Source: Fusarium oxysporum f. sp. lycopersici 4287 (lineage: Eukaryota; Ascomycota; Sordariomycetes; Hypocreales; Nectriaceae). Taken from it: DNA of 64,000 nt. The stretch's first letter is position 1, and each line of letters begins with the position of its first letter. Where the stretch lies: assembly GCF_000149955.1 (NCBI RefSeq), contig NC_030988.1:2935355-2999354 (forward strand). The letters are read 5' to 3'. This document shows, in pieces, positions 10,426 to 22,446 of the stretch. Made by a program: the position numbers and the translations under genes. The notes beneath the pieces were generated by a model. The model saw nothing but the letters and a program-made list of their open reading frames with translations. It was not told the origin of the DNA and did not search any database.

Positions 10426-11952
10426 TCAGTCCATGGCGCTTTCCAGATCGTGTGGTTGGCCAATAACATCCTGCGAGCCACCTGTAGGGTTGGAGAGCGA
10501 CGCATCGGTGGTGACGCTATGACAATCCTGTGGCCTATGGAAGATGCGCTCCTGGCTCTCACTCCGCAAGTCGGCGCCTTGGCCGCCGGTTGAAAGATTC
10601 TCAGTGCAGGATTTCGTCTTTGTGATTTTGCGATCGAGCTCCATGACCTGCCCGTGCAAAGTGACGGCTCTGCTCTGGCCATTTGACGACTGCCGGTGGC
10701 TTGAGCCAAGACTACTGCCGAAAACGCGAGGAAAGACCTGTTTCAGAAACGGCTTCATGAATGGGAGACACGAGCAAATAATGCCGGTGTTCATCTCGAT
10801 GGCCCTGGGACATTTAGACTCGGAAGAAATAGGAAGAAAGGCACCACCTACACCCAGACGTATCCATCTACGAGATGCCACGTCAAATCGTTGAGGCCCA
10901 TCAAACCCAAAAGAGATTTAATTCGGAGAAAACCGACGACACAGACACTAGTCACTGTCAGTAACATGGCATGGAAGAATGGAAAGGCGGCGATTTACAA
11001 GGAACCAGTCATGAAGATGCCGATTAGGCCGAGTTTCTGCCTTCTGGGCATTTTTACATTCCAAAGCATCGGTATTGGCAAGGCCAACATGAAGAGATCA
11101 GTGGTGACATTAAGTGCCAATGTGGCGATGAAGTAAGCCATTCGGTCGATGCAGGACCCATCTGAGACGGTGATATCCCAAGCCATCTCAATGGGATGGC
11201 ACTGAAATATCGCGACCAGCACTGCTGAGAAAGAATAGCCAGCAACGATTGCCATGAGCAGGCACACAACCGCTCTGAATCTCCGACTTGGGGAGATTCG
11301 AAGGTAGACGGCTAGAAGAGATAGCTTCGTGAACATCATGGAGACGCAGTAAAGCGCCTGAGTCGTTATTTGCAGCTTCAGTTGCCAAGACATAGCATTA
11401 GTATCTGAAGACTATTAAGCCTCAAACGAGGTCCTCTTTGGATTCAAGTATACCTGTAGGAAAGTTGGACTGAACTTGACGATTGGGACGTTCCAGATAT
11501 GGACGCCCAGGCCATAGCTGCATTCTTGGCGCACGTAAGTTGACAGAGCCAAAATACGGGGTCCGAACTTGGACTTACGAATGATATTTATGCTCGCAAA
11601 GGCAACGGCAGATATCTGTCGTTGAGTCAACATTGAAATGCAAGTCACGTCGGGCGCATGACTATACCCAGGCGGGGATGATCAGATCTAATCACTGTTA
11701 ACGGATCTCCTGGAAAAGGTACAAGCCGGACTTGTGGGCGTACTCACAATCGCTGTAGTCCACAGTCCGGACGATCTTTAACTTTGTGAACAGCCGCAAA
11801 GCACAAACCGACGTCGCGAGAGCAAGACAAGCAATGTTTACCACGACAACGGGCTGTCCACTGTACTCGGGATGGTCGAAAGAGGGGGATATCCCTGGTG
11901 GAGGGGGAGCGGCGCCCTCGATAGCGGCATTGTCACTTGGCTGGTCACTCAT
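10426..11952 (-). CDS. PTH11-like rhodopsin-domain membrane protein (copy B), 7 exons
   Basis: Exons by inspection (minus strand): 11952-11748, 11687-11668, 11615-11579, 11524-11454, 11375-10999, 10947-10852, 10804-10426; total 1185 nt, 394 aa, no internal stop. Introns are GT-AG, 47-78 nt. Exons 2, 3 and 4 are exactly 20, 37 and 71 nt, as in copy A. Markers: PPPPGISPSF at the N terminus, DYLIIPAW, YGLGVHIWNVP, FTKLSLLAVYLRI, SDGSC, ALPIPML, then RRQKLGLIGIFMTGS, VCVVGFLRI, and VAIEMNTGIICSCLPFMKPF. The hydrophilic C-terminal tail is longer than in A. Convergent with copy A; the stops are about 320 bp apart (10107-10425). A and B look like an inverted duplication that has diverged. Confidence 0.82.
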
Positions 11953-12033
11953 TGCCAAGGAAGTCTCTTGTATTCCGGGCGTATACCGTCGGCCAAATTC
12001 ACACAATACAGTGGAGATCCACTTGCTTAGCAA

Positions 12034-15000
12034 TATCTGAGGACGATGAGACTTATTTATGTTCTTTTTATTCTAGGTGGTGCCGCAAAATTCGACGAAG
12101 GCTAGGGAATTTAGGTTACCGCGAATTACAAAGCCACGTTTTCTCGAAAGTTTTATCCCTGGCAGGCGGGAATGGCGCTCAGATACTGCATTACGCCACC
12201 TTGGAAGTAGTTGACATGGGTGATCGACTATAATATGCCGGCTGCTCTCCCGTGGTGGGCCTAGCGGCAGCTAGTAAGGGGAAAGCCAGCATGTGCCTCG
12301 AACACACGAGTCATTCCCGGTGTGTGAAGCCTTAAGGCATCCTTTAGTCTATCCCTTTGAATGTGTTAAACGTTCCGCCAGGTCACTCTAGAGACACCAG
12401 CCTAATTAAAAAGCCAGGAAGAAAGGCGGATTATTCACTACCTAATTTAGCCTCTGCCACTTGTCTCACCATTGCTCACGTCCCCAAATGAAGTGATGCA
12501 TCTTTTTCTTTGCTAGAGGCTTCTCAGCGTTGTTACTGACCAGCCCCAAAAGCTTCCTTGAGCCCTTTGGCGTTGGCTTCCTAAGCCGATTACCTTGACA
12601 AGCAAGGCAATTAGAACTTCACCTTGCAGTCATCATATGCATTGAGGGCCTCGGCAAGCATCAATGGATGACTCATTAATAACTTCTCCATGACTTTGAA
12701 TGGTGTTTTGGCGATGCATCTCAAGGTTCCCCGCACGTAACGAGGGTGTAGGACAAGGTACTTATGGGAAAGCCTGAACAAATTGAAAGGTGATAGGCTT
12801 AACTTCTCAGAAAATTTAAAGCCTACTGTACTGGGCATGTGATATCGAATGGATTGCCTAGATATCTAGGATCCGTCCGTGCATCATTTAAGGCGTCGGA
12901 TCATCCGCGAGGCCAGGCGAACGGTCCACAGGATTAGTTTGTCTTGGCGTAACCAGTGGCTATTACTGTCATATAAAATATAGGTCGGTCTCGGTAGACT
13001 GGTAGACTGGGTCAGGGAAACCTCTTGTTGCACTGATAAGTATGCGAAAAAAGAATTAAGGTCAGATAAAACCAATAATGAGCAGTAAGAGTGTTTTTTT
13101 GTTTTTTTTTTTCATTATTATCTGAAATGTGGGGTCCTCCATCCCACAGATTATACTTAAAGCACACAGCTCGATTAATAAGTGTTGTTGTTTCCTGAGG
13201 CTCGTTAAGATCATGCCTGACATGCGACACCACGCTCTAGAAAAACTCAAAAAGAATCGTCTCTTCTCAATACCTATCATTACCTGCGTCTCGCAGCAGG
13301 GGGCAGTCGTGTGTGACCATCATGTTGCAATCAAATGGAACACGAATCCAGCCACATCATATCTCTTCTCTACGTTAGGGACAAGGCAGAACACATGACC
13401 CAATCCCAGCTTCTTGTTCGTTGGGCAGTCGCCAGAGTTGTCGACATCCGGCGCCACGCTGACAATGTAATCGCGCAAATCTGGGAAGTTCCGGGTCTCA
13501 TGCCCGGGTTAAATAACTTATCTTTATAGAGTTATAAAGTTCGATGAGGGCGGAGAGCGCCCGCATATAAGCGATCAGGCTGGGGTAACAGTAAGGCTAG
13601 GAGGCATCCACCTCCCTTACTTCTGCCAGGCGTATTAGCCACAAGCCATTCTTTTGTACAACGGCCAATGGTGCCCCTTGTGGTGACGTTACTGACTAGT
13701 GGCGATTAGCTCAAGAGCTAATGCGCTATGATCAAAGAAGCCGGCACTTGAACTACCGCACCAACTCATGAAATTCGGTAGCGCCTGTGGATACACGCTA
13801 GTTTGAGCCATTTCCTTCATTTGACCAATAAGGCTATTTAACAAGATGTCAGATCTTTATTTACATCCTGACCAATTAGAGGGCTAGTATCAGGCTAGTC
13901 TGTACCCACAGGCGCTACCGAATTTCATGAGTTGGTGCGGTAGTAGATCTGCATTTGCGGGCGCCGTGCGTCTTATGAAAGTGACAAGTGCTTAATTATA
14001 CCGCCCTTCTCGTATATAAATCTCACGGAGGATGATCTTGAGCCTTGTCCTTGTTGGGATTTATTAAAAGTATCTGGATTTATAATAATGGCTTTGCTAA
14101 TATTAGGTCTCCTATGAAGCAACTAGGCCTTGAAATCGTCCCTGTACTTTAGTTTAGGGCGTGAGTTCTATAGAGGTCTAAGGCGCGGCATAGTGGAATT
14201 TGCCGTTAGCTTGAACAATGTTCACCTTGGCACCTCAAACCGTTTCGGTGGCTGTCCTAGTGTAATTTAATCTCTTCCAAGCCATGACTTGTGAAATTCT
14301 GAGTAATGGCTGGAATTAAAGAAAGAAGAGAGCTTACTGCAGGGGACCCTATTTTTTGTCTGTTTCTAATAGTCGTTGGCGCTCCCACAAGAACAGATAT
14401 TAAATAGGTGCTAGGTTGTCACATGCAAGCAGGGTTTACGGTTGTAGTGATAACCCAATCACCCGGGAAGTTGCTTTCTTGATACCAGTTGCTAAGGTGA
14501 TTTTGGCCTGCAAATACGATAAAGGGCTGGACCGCCCAGCCTTCCGCATCAATTGCTTGGATCACTGTAACCCATTCCCGATCTCCAGGCTGTACTTTTT
14601 TAGGGTGTTATTGAGACGTATGGGGAAAAGTATAACGACTGAATTCAATTGATCAGATGCTTTTATATGTTTTTATCTGGAATCCTGTATTTAAAGTTTG
14701 AGATTTTTGGGACACTCGCTTGTGTGGAGACATTCGCTTGATAGACGTTGCCAAATCCGAGAAGCGTGCACGGGCCGGAAAAAAAGGTATTGGGTGCCAA
14801 TACCAGTGGTAATTGGTACAAGTAGGATATGGGTCCTGGCACCTTACATTGCGTATCTAAAGCTCAGGAGAAAAGAGAACAAATTGAGGGCGGCGCCATC
14901 TTAGAGCCTAGCGACTATAGTCGGCTCGAGAGTGACTTCTGCCAAGCGTAACACCTCCTGAGCTAAGGACCGTTTCCCGAATGGGAGACACACCGACGGC

Positions 15001-15088
15001 GCGGTGATGATAGCGGCGGCACGATTCTTTGTGCGCAAGTCACTGTATACAACAGACTTCTAGGCTGCTTGCCCGGACCAAAGTCACA
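12034..15088. other. 3-kb gene-poor stretch between receptor-like genes B and C
   Basis: Only short frames occur (for example 14416-14652, 78 codons, no motif). The one clear structure is the inverted-repeat element at 13753-13943. No tRNA or conserved gene was recognised. Confidence 0.4.
13753..13943. repeat. 191-bp fold-back element with perfect 38-bp terminal inverted repeats
   Basis: Positions 13753-13790 (starting CTACCGCACCAACTCATGAA) are the exact reverse complement of 13906-13943. Complementarity continues imperfectly for about 16 bp inward. The AT-rich loop has no coding capacity. No clear target duplication is seen. Best read as a MITE or solo fold-back. Confidence 0.8.
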
Positions 15089-16618
15089 CTACCAGCCGCC
15101 CTGCTCCGCGGGCAACTGCCTGCTACCAACCTGGTCACCAATGCTCGAATTCAAAGAGCGATATGAGGCTGCCCCCTTCAATCCGGCCATCTCCACATCT
15201 TCGACAATTGGGTTCTGACTTCCAATTTCATCAGCTTCGTTGGAATCCCCCCTTGTGGCAATGTTCGCGCGCGACTCATTGTGGCCGACAGACTGGAGCA
15301 CGTAATCTCCATCGTGCTTGGCACCGCGTGGCCAGCCTCGAGAGACGATGTTCTTTGTTGACCGAGAAGCTCTCTCAAGAACACCTGGAAGGAATCTCTG
15401 AATCAGTGTCTTAAATGCCACGGTGCAAGATAAGACGAGGGCGAGATGGATTTCTACAGATGACCAGTTCAATGATTCGACCTAATATCTCAGTTAAAAC
15501 CGGGCAATGGAGTAAAGATGTGTCAATGGGGGCGCACAGTCGTCCCTAGGTAACTATCAGCAGGTATTCAAAGGCAGATTGAAGTTTCCATACAGGTATT
15601 ATCTCCGCGGTCTACATCCACGATCAGCTTTAAGTTTGGCAAGTTTAGGGAAGAGACTTACAATCTGGGGAATATAATAAACGCACAAGAGTTACCAGGC
15701 GGAAAACACTTGCAACTAGAACACTTCTTGCCGTTAAGACCCATGGCAACTCACTTATTGACTTGGCCGAGAAGACACTTACAGGAAACCCAGCGCAAAC
15801 ACCAATACCAATCCCATCCGCTGCCTTTTGGGTACTATCAAAATGGTCAATATTGCGTTCGCCACCAATATCTGTCTACTTACGATTTAGATGCCAGAGG
15901 ATCTGTATTGGCATGGCATAGATGGCAATGTCAAAGATCATGTTTGCGGTCGTATTAAACATGTAAAATGTGTTTATGTCGATGCAATGGCCTGGGATAT
16001 CTGGTTTCCAGAGTTTCTCGAAAGGCAAACATAATAACATGGATACCAGCGAAGTGGAAATGCCAAAGGCAAAGACCAGGACCATCGAGACGTATAAAGC
16101 CAGTCGGTAGGTCTTATGAGGGGCGATGCGCAGGTAAAGGCTAAGGTAGGATAGCTTAATAAACATCTGACAGAGTCCGTAAATTAGCTGCTTACTTGTT
16201 AGTGCCAATCCTGGAAGTACAGATTGAGTGTGGTTGACTCACGCCTGACAACAACATGACCCGAGTGTATGTTGGCACATTCTCGGGTTGCAGGTATTCA
16301 ATATGGAGCCCCTCTCCATATCTTGTTGCTGGTTTTACGTTAGTAAAGACTGAGGTGAATTTATCAAAGCTGAAACGACCTACAGAGCATATAGAGTGTC
16401 GAGAGTGCCAGGCCAAAAAGAAATGCAATCGCAATGAGAACTGTATGATTATCAATACGCCATTTGAAAGCAATGGTACAGGAAGAGCGCCAACCGTCAT
16501 CGGGACCAATTTTCTTAACAACGAATGCCCGGGTGGAAAGTCTCGCCGCGATAGCGAGGATTGAAAGAAGCATTAATGCGATATTTAGCCCGAGGATTGG
16601 AGTTCGTCGGTCCTCCAT
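15089..16618 (-). CDS. PTH11-like rhodopsin-domain membrane protein (copy C), last junction unresolved
   Basis: The start ATG is at 16618. Clear exons: 16618-16495, 16440-16384, 16328-16243, 16187-15884, 15834-15783, 15723-15662 and a final exon ending at 15089. Exon 2 is 57 nt, the sum of exons 2 and 3 of copies A and B (20+37), so one intron is absent here. Motifs: ARLSTRAFVVKKIGPDD, VLIAIAFLFG, FIKLSYLSLYLRI, PGHCID, YAMPIQIL, LPKRQRMGLVLVFALGFL, VASVFRL, and VEIHLALVLSC in the last exon with a long polar tail. I could not join 15662 to the last exon (about 15482-15089) in frame with consensus splice sites; an extra intron or a lesion may lie there. Possible pseudogene. Confidence 0.65.
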
Positions 16619-18153
16619 AGTTGCGAATGCTTTACGTAAAATGTAGGGAAATAATAGACAGAGAGTTTGAGATAATTTGAGAGCTATAACCACTTGTATA
16701 TATCTTGTCCAAGATGCTTTGGGCGATCGTTCGGAGCCTGAGCCTGGAATCAAAGTCCATCAATCCTCCTTGACTGACTCGACGTGGCGTCTGCTTACAC
16801 GGCCACTGTATCAAAGCGTTAGATTGAACTGTGAAATCTAGTCATTCTCTTCGAACATTGGGACGAGTCCAGGGAGCACCGTTCGACTACGTGCTGGCGC
16901 TATACGCCCTGGTAGAACCTTACAGCCACAGAAAGATAAGCTGTTTGGACGGGGTTACCCTAACCAATACCTGACCAATCCACCTCACTCAGTTGATGTC
17001 TTGTCTTCCAATCACATCAATTGGGGCGGTCCACGAATAGCAGGCTTTGGATGCCGGTCCGTCAGTGTATAGCCAATAGCAGCTCTCGACTTTGAGACGA
17101 TCCCCTCATGCACCCGCCCCTCTCAAAGTTAGCTTCTCCGTCTCCCTCTTTAGCTTCTCCCACGCCCAGCAACGCGTCTCCCTGGCTCGCTCAGAGAACG
17201 CCCAGCCTGGGAAATGCCTCCAGAGCGTACGTTCATACTGTTCATCGCTTACGGAAGAGGTTCTCACAGTCGAGACAGGGGTCGAGGTTGAACGGGTAGG
17301 ATACGGCGTCGGGCAGGGTGTTGATTCGGCAGCGGACCCGAAGCCGCTGTCGGAAATGTCGAAGCAGGAATCAGGCAAGGTCATGGTAAAATAATCTCTT
17401 TGTCATGTCGAAAACGCAAAACATGGTGCAGGTGATGGGTCAACAACAGGTCGTCAGGTCAGCGCGAATGACGCGTCCAACGCGACCAGTTGGCACAATA
17501 TGCCCTTATCCTGCAGATGTTTCAGATACTTGCCTTTCGAGCCAATTTGATGTGGACGAGCACGTAGCGAGTGCCATATTGGGGTCGGGTATTAGATAAG
17601 TCCCTAACATCCTTCACATCACGAGCTTGACGCGATTAGTATCGCTTGCAATTTTTCGCGCAGTATTGAGATATTGAGGGATCTGGACGCGTTTTTTGAA
17701 TCAGCTTGCGGGCAGTTATTTAATGGTATAATTGTTGTATTATAAATTCAAAGTATGGACAGTCGAACTTGATATTTGCCGGATATGTTGTTGAGGAAAA
17801 TGTACACTTATTGATGGCCCTCATAACGATATGCACTCACGGAGCAAATCCTAAGTATATCCATCGAGACTTACGTCATCCCAATAAGAAAGCGTAGGAC
17901 ATTCGAATAGTGTTTCCTATATTGTATGTATTCTAAAATTGCGCTGTTCAGAAGCTTCATGGTGTTTTTGACATAGGGTAGCAACATTGCAAAGATTATG
18001 GGGCACATCAGCCTCTGTTAAAGGCATTCTGCCAAAATATATGGGCGCCCTTAACTACCCCACTTATAATCCACCCAAATCCACCCTATCCATCCACGAC
18101 ATTGCCGAGTGGATTCGGTGGATTAGCCAATCCACTGGGATTTTGCCAGTGGA
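16619..18153. other. Intergenic stretch, possible hAT N-terminal relic
   Basis: A minus-strand 92-codon frame (17384-17106) ends with SDEQYERTLWRHFPGWAFS..ARETRCWAW, which resembles the start of fungal hAT transposases ahead of the BED finger. It lacks the finger itself. Positions 18060-18215 are rich in ATCCACC/GGTGGAT words in both orientations, as in hAT subterminal regions. Nothing else is supported. Confidence 0.35.
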
Positions 18154-19917
18154 GTGGACAGTGGAATCCACGAGTGGATCCACTACGTGGATTGGGTGGA
18201 GTGGCTTTCAACCTTGCGCGTAATCGACCATCTGAGGAGCACCCCGGGCCAGATTCATATCGCTTTCGATGGCTGGCGCTCCAGGAACCGGCACGCGCTC
18301 TATGGGATAGTGTATTCTTTTGTTGACAATAATGGAGCCCCATCGAAACTGGTCCTTGGCCTGCCGGAACTGAGGATTTCGCACACTGGTGAGAATATTG
18401 CAGCGCAGATCCTGGAGATACTGGAGAGTTATGAGATTCTCGACAAGGTGGGATACATGACGTTGGATAACGCTGGCAACATGGACACTGCTACGGAGGA
18501 GCTTGCAAGGGCGCTGGGCGTCGATTCGAAGCAACGGAGAATACGATGCTTCGGCCACGTGCTTAATCTTGTTGTCAACGCCCTATTGTTTGGGCAAAAC
18601 CCTGAGGCTTTCGAAACCGAGGTCGATGGGGAACCTGGTTTTGATGTTACTCAGCACGAAATCTGGCGGAAGAAAGGCCCCGTTGGCAAACTCCACAACC
18701 TGGTGCACTGGATCCACCGGTCGGACAAGCTGACATATAAACTCCGTGCTCTTCAGGAAGAGTTCTTTCAAAACTCTGACATCCCAGTCATTCAAGCGAG
18801 GAAACCTTTGGACGTCGTACGTGATAATCAGACTCGCTAGTTGTCGACTCTCTATATGATGAGGCGGGGCCTGAAGCTACGACCCTTTCTCGAGGACCTC
18901 ATTGAGAAAACCACGATAGAATTCAATAGAGAACGCCGGAATGGTGTGAGAAGGACAGAGGAAATGCCTCTGTGCCTTTGTGAGGAGAGCCTGCTCAGCG
19001 AGAATGACTGGATGGTTGTTGAGTTAATGGAGGAGGTGCTTGTTGACTTTGAGGAGGCACTCCGTATGCTTGAGGGTGATGCCCAAAGACGACCACGCAA
19101 AGGAGGACATGTCGAGGCATACGGCAATATGTGGGACGTCGCCTCAACATATGAATTTCTGATGGAAAGGCTTGAGGAGTGGAAAGCAGTTGCGGGAAAC
19201 TACCCGGATTCCGAACACTTCAGGGTTAACATTAATTTAGGATGGTGCAAGCTGAATGACTATTACACGAAGCTTGATGAAACGCCAGCATACTATGCCT
19301 CAGCGATTCTGAATCCTGTTTCGCGCTGGGCATATTTCGAGAACACATGGACTGATGAGACACCGCTGGTGTGGCTTGAAGAGGCAAAAGATATGGTGAA
19401 GAAATTGTGGGAGGAAAAGTACAAATCATCGCCGACACTGTCAACGCCCAATGGAGAGCCTCCACTGAAGCGTTTGAAGGTAATGAGTGCGCTTGAGAGG
19501 CATCGGGCTTGTAGAACGTCGTCGCTGCCAGACGAAACTGCTTGCTTGAAAGGTTCGTGGGATGGGGACTATGATGAGTATGATCATTGGCTACGCAATC
19601 CCGATGCGAAGCACGATCCACTGGTGACAGATCCACTGCGGTATTGGTGGGAGAAACGGAAAGACTATCCACGACTGTCACGGATGGCTCTCGATGTGCT
19701 CTCGATCCCACCTATGTCTGCAGAGTGCGAGCGACTATTTAGCGTTGCTGGGCAAATGGTGTCACCACTTGGGACTCGGCTGGAAGCCAGTACGATAAGG
19801 ATGACGCAAACATTAAGATCGTGGGTGAGAAGTGGGCTAATTGAGGCCGGAGATGCACTGATAGATGTGTCTGAAGAAACTGCAAATAGCATTAAATGGC
19901 AAAGCAGAGAAGGATGA
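18154..19917 (+). pseudogene. hAT-family transposase (copy 2), single nonsense codon
   Basis: Two collinear frames, 18154-18837 and 18841-19917, are in the same frame and separated by one TAG (18838-18840). The context DNQTR-stop-LSTLYM corresponds to the hAT motif in which Trp follows Arg (the first copy has NETRWNS), so TGG has become TAG. Motifs in order: IHIAFDGWRSRNRHALYG, LDNAGNMDTA, RCFGHVLNLVVNALLF, KKGPVGKLHNLVHW, DRW-box with the stop, WCKLNDYY, and a complete hATC dimerisation region ending LSIPPMSAECERLFSVAG. The BED zinc finger is missing upstream, so the copy is 5'-truncated as well. A G-to-A transition fits RIP. The frame is otherwise intact over 1.7 kb. Confidence 0.85.
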
Positions 19918-20115
19918 TTAATACGTACCGGAGGGGGGAGGTGGTCCAGAGGGTGGGGCTCGATGTGTATAATTGAGCTCAACCGTTTCAATTCAACGCC
20001 ATCAATCCAAATTCAAGGCGTGATGGTTCAACTCCATGGACTACACGATGAGTAAGCTGTCCACTCAACTCAACATGGACGCCGGATTGATGGAATTGAA
20101 TTGTTGACCACCCTG
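19918..20115 (+). mobile_element. 3' terminal region of hAT copy 2
   Basis: This non-coding tail carries repeated TTCAATTC/GAATTGAA words in both orientations and is inferred to end at CCACCCTG (20115), i.e. CAGGGTGG on the other strand, as hAT ends usually begin with CAG. The next 8 bases (ATCAAAAA) would be the target duplication; no left copy was found, which fits 5' truncation. Confidence 0.45.
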
Positions 20116-20624
20116 ATCAAAAATGCTGCTATCAAAATTCTCTGGGATATTTCCCCAGTAAAGAGCCCTATCACTAACTTTTATTGAAGCAGTGATGATT
20201 CCGTTTTCGGATCCATGGGTAGACGCACCAGTGTTGTTGGATTACGCAGGGATGCTGAGTGCAGTTGATAATTGATTGTTATTATTAACTCCTTGCAGTC
20301 GAAGGACCTTTGTGGCCTTATATCTTCGACTGTTTCTTTCTTGGACTTGAGTCCTAGAGTCCTAGAGTCCTAGATGGAAGTCCTACGATTTGAGTTTTAG
20401 GACATTAAACTTTAACTTTAATCTTGAAACTTAATCCTGAAGTTGAGGGGGAACCATCAATTCTTCCAACAATCGATTGTATATTCCAAACCATCCTAAC
20501 TTGTTCCACAGACTTGAGAAAAACAAGGGCCTAAGCTCATTAAACTGTGCTTGTCTCGCTCTACCATATGCCTGGGTTTTGACCCATTTTGAGGAGTTTT
20601 TGTTTCTGAACTCACGCATCAACC
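20116..20624. other. Short intergenic stretch 3' of the bZIP gene
   Basis: It contains a microsatellite-like run of three perfect 8-bp units GAGTCCTA at 20349-20372. No gene is supported; a 95-codon minus frame (20718-20431) overlaps the bZIP end and has no motif. Confidence 0.4.
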
Positions 20625-21590
20625 CTAACCTCCAAATCCCCATATGAGAGAGTCCAAGCCCGTCTGATTCGTTAACTGCTGTTGCGGTCCCGTACTCATA
20701 TATGGCCCTGGAACACATCCAGCGAGAGGCACATCCGAAATCATCCGGATAGAAGCCATCGAATCATGCGGCTCGTAAAGGTTTGGGAGCCGTTGCAAAT
20801 TTACGCTGAGCATGCCATCCCTGACCTCTGAAGCCTTCGGCCTTTGATAAAAGGCGGTCGTTGGGGTCGGCGAGTTGCTAATCGCTCTGAGGCTTTGAGA
20901 ATCCAAAGAGCCAGTAGTTTTGGTGCCGCTCGAGCCTACATATTCAGGATCAATTGAGCAGCCATAGGCCGCCAAATCTGAAGAACAAGCAAGCAAGGCG
21001 TCCACGGACTTCCTTGCCTCGTTGGCAATATATGTTTGAATGAGATCGCAGTTGCAGCAGGTGTGCCGTAACAATTCCGTCTTTAGATAGTATATTTCGG
21101 TGGTCAGGGAATCAAAACACGAAGACAGGTAGCGGTTCCGGTCTTCCATGGCTCGTTCTCGGGAAGAAAGGGCAGAGGCTTCGTCGCGTTTGCGTAACCG
21201 ACATCTGGCGGCAGTGGCTCGGTTACGTTCGAGGACGCGTCTTTGGCGGGGATTCTTGACAAGGTCATCATCATCGAGCTCCTCCTGCTGTCCTGTTGGA
21301 CCCGATCCTTTGGACTGTTTCTTTAGTTTCCGACCGCTTTTTCTCGGTTCAAGCGACTTTACGATCACCGCAGTGGCGCTGGCTTTCGAAGGCGCCGATC
21401 CTGGCCGCGCTTGGATCCGGTTGCGAAACGGGTTGACTGGTGTATCGCCGCGCTCAGCATTCAATAATATCTCTTGCAAGGTTTCGCCGTCCCAGCGTCG
21501 ATTGGGCCCTGTGGGTTGGGCCGGTGCGGCGCTATATTGGGGCTGCTGTTCTGGAATATCGACCCCCCCCACTGTTGGGACTGGGAACAT
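20625..21590 (-). CDS. bZIP transcription factor
   Basis: A single 321-codon frame with a basic-leucine-zipper. The basic region ERNRATAARCRLRKR (residues about 121-135) shows the N-x7-R signature (Asn123, Arg131). Heptad positions Leu141, Met148, Leu155, Leu162 and Leu169 form the zipper. The composition resembles the ATF/CREB-like fungal group (Atf1/AtfA type), which binds CRE-like sites as a dimer in stress and development; the exact subfamily is inferred. Ahead of the domain lies a Lys-rich patch (about 83-95) that could serve nuclear import, and a DDDD stretch. Upstream in frame the sequence stays open for only a few codons before a stop, so the Met at 21590 is chosen, although an upstream exon cannot be excluded. 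Confidence 0.8.
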   Translation of the reverse strand: MFPVPTVGGVDIPEQQPQYSAAPAQPTGPNRRWDGETLQEILLNAERGDTPVNPFRNRIQARPGSAPSKASATAVIVKSLEPRKSGRKLKKQSKGSGPTGQQEELDDDDLVKNPRQRRVLERNRATAARCRLRKRDEASALSSRERAMEDRNRYLSSCFDSLTTEIYYLKTELLRHTCCNCDLIQTYIANEARKSVDALLACSSDLAAYGCSIDPEYVGSSGTKTTGSLDSQSLRAISNSPTPTTAFYQRPKASEVRDGMLSVNLQRLPNLYEPHDSMASIRMISDVPLAGCVPGPYMSTGPQQQLTNQTGLDSLIWGFGG

Positions 21591-22174
21591 ATCAATTGGT
21601 TCCTCGAAGAACGAACTATCCGTTAATTAATTTGCGTGGCATGGTATAGCATTATATTTCCAGACATCGGGGAAGCACAGGACTCAATCGACTTGATGAA
21701 GGAGTCGACTGGTAGGGTGTGATAAGTTAAATCTAGAGGGCACGAACCTAACATCTCCCATCGAGGGAGAGCATGGCAGCTGTAGGAATGTTGCCATCTG
21801 GGATCCGAGTCCACGGGTACCAATGGACAGTGTGGAGGGATGTCTTGGCCTTGGGGTCTGTACAGCCCGCACAATGGGTGGCTTTGAAACCACAAAATGC
21901 AGGCTTTCAGAAGCTCCCATGCCTGGTCTAGAGCTTCTCGGACGACGACAGAAATAGATGGAATAGTCAGGCAGGGGAAGGCTAAACGGTGGCTCAATAG
22001 TTGAGATGGTATTACTAGGCCATGTGTCTAGTAACCCTAAGCATGTAAGAAGAATGTGGTGATAGAATCCTTTAACGATGAGAACCAAGAGCCCTAAAGA
22101 TGGAAGCAGAGCACGAACTGATGAAAGGAGTCGGAGGTTTAAATATGGGAGCAAATAGCAGCACTTCTCTCTTA
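21591..22174. other. Upstream region of the bZIP gene
   Basis: No separate gene is supported. It probably holds the promoter and 5' leader of the bZIP gene and ends at a fold-back element. Confidence 0.35.
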
Positions 22175-22319
22175 AGTGCCACAAGTCTCCACTAGGGCCA
22201 AGCGAGGTATCGGCCAGAAACTGAACCAATGGACGTATACCTTCTTCACTGGAGTAATATTTGATTTGCCCAGATTCTGGCCGATACCTCGCTTGACCCT
22301 AGTGGAGGCTTGTGGCACT
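22175..22319. repeat. 145-bp MITE/fold-back with about 45-bp inverted repeats
   Basis: The left arm (22175-22219, AGTGCCACAAG...CGGCCAGAA) and right arm (about 22275-22319) are inverted copies with only a few mismatches, extending outward to TCTCTT/AAAGAGA with a one-base offset. It has no coding capacity and lies upstream of the bZIP gene. Confidence 0.8.
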
Positions 22320-22446
22320 CAAAGAGATATCTCCATTAACTATTATCACCGGAATGCGATACTGGACCACCACTAGCGCGACCAGCTTGTGAAGTTGGTG
22401 CCGTGGGGGAAGTATACTTGTAGCGTAGGAGCGGGAGGTACAACAG

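Noticed and set aside
13700..13765. tRNA-like stretch (GGCGATTAGCTCAAGAGCTAATGCG)
   Set aside because: It has a D-arm-like word but no acceptor pairing, no proper anticodon stem and no TTCGA-type T loop; it runs into the fold-back element.
20349..20372. CRISPR-like or regulatory array from the GAGTCCTA repeat
   Set aside because: Three contiguous 8-bp units without spacers; a microsatellite in a eukaryote.
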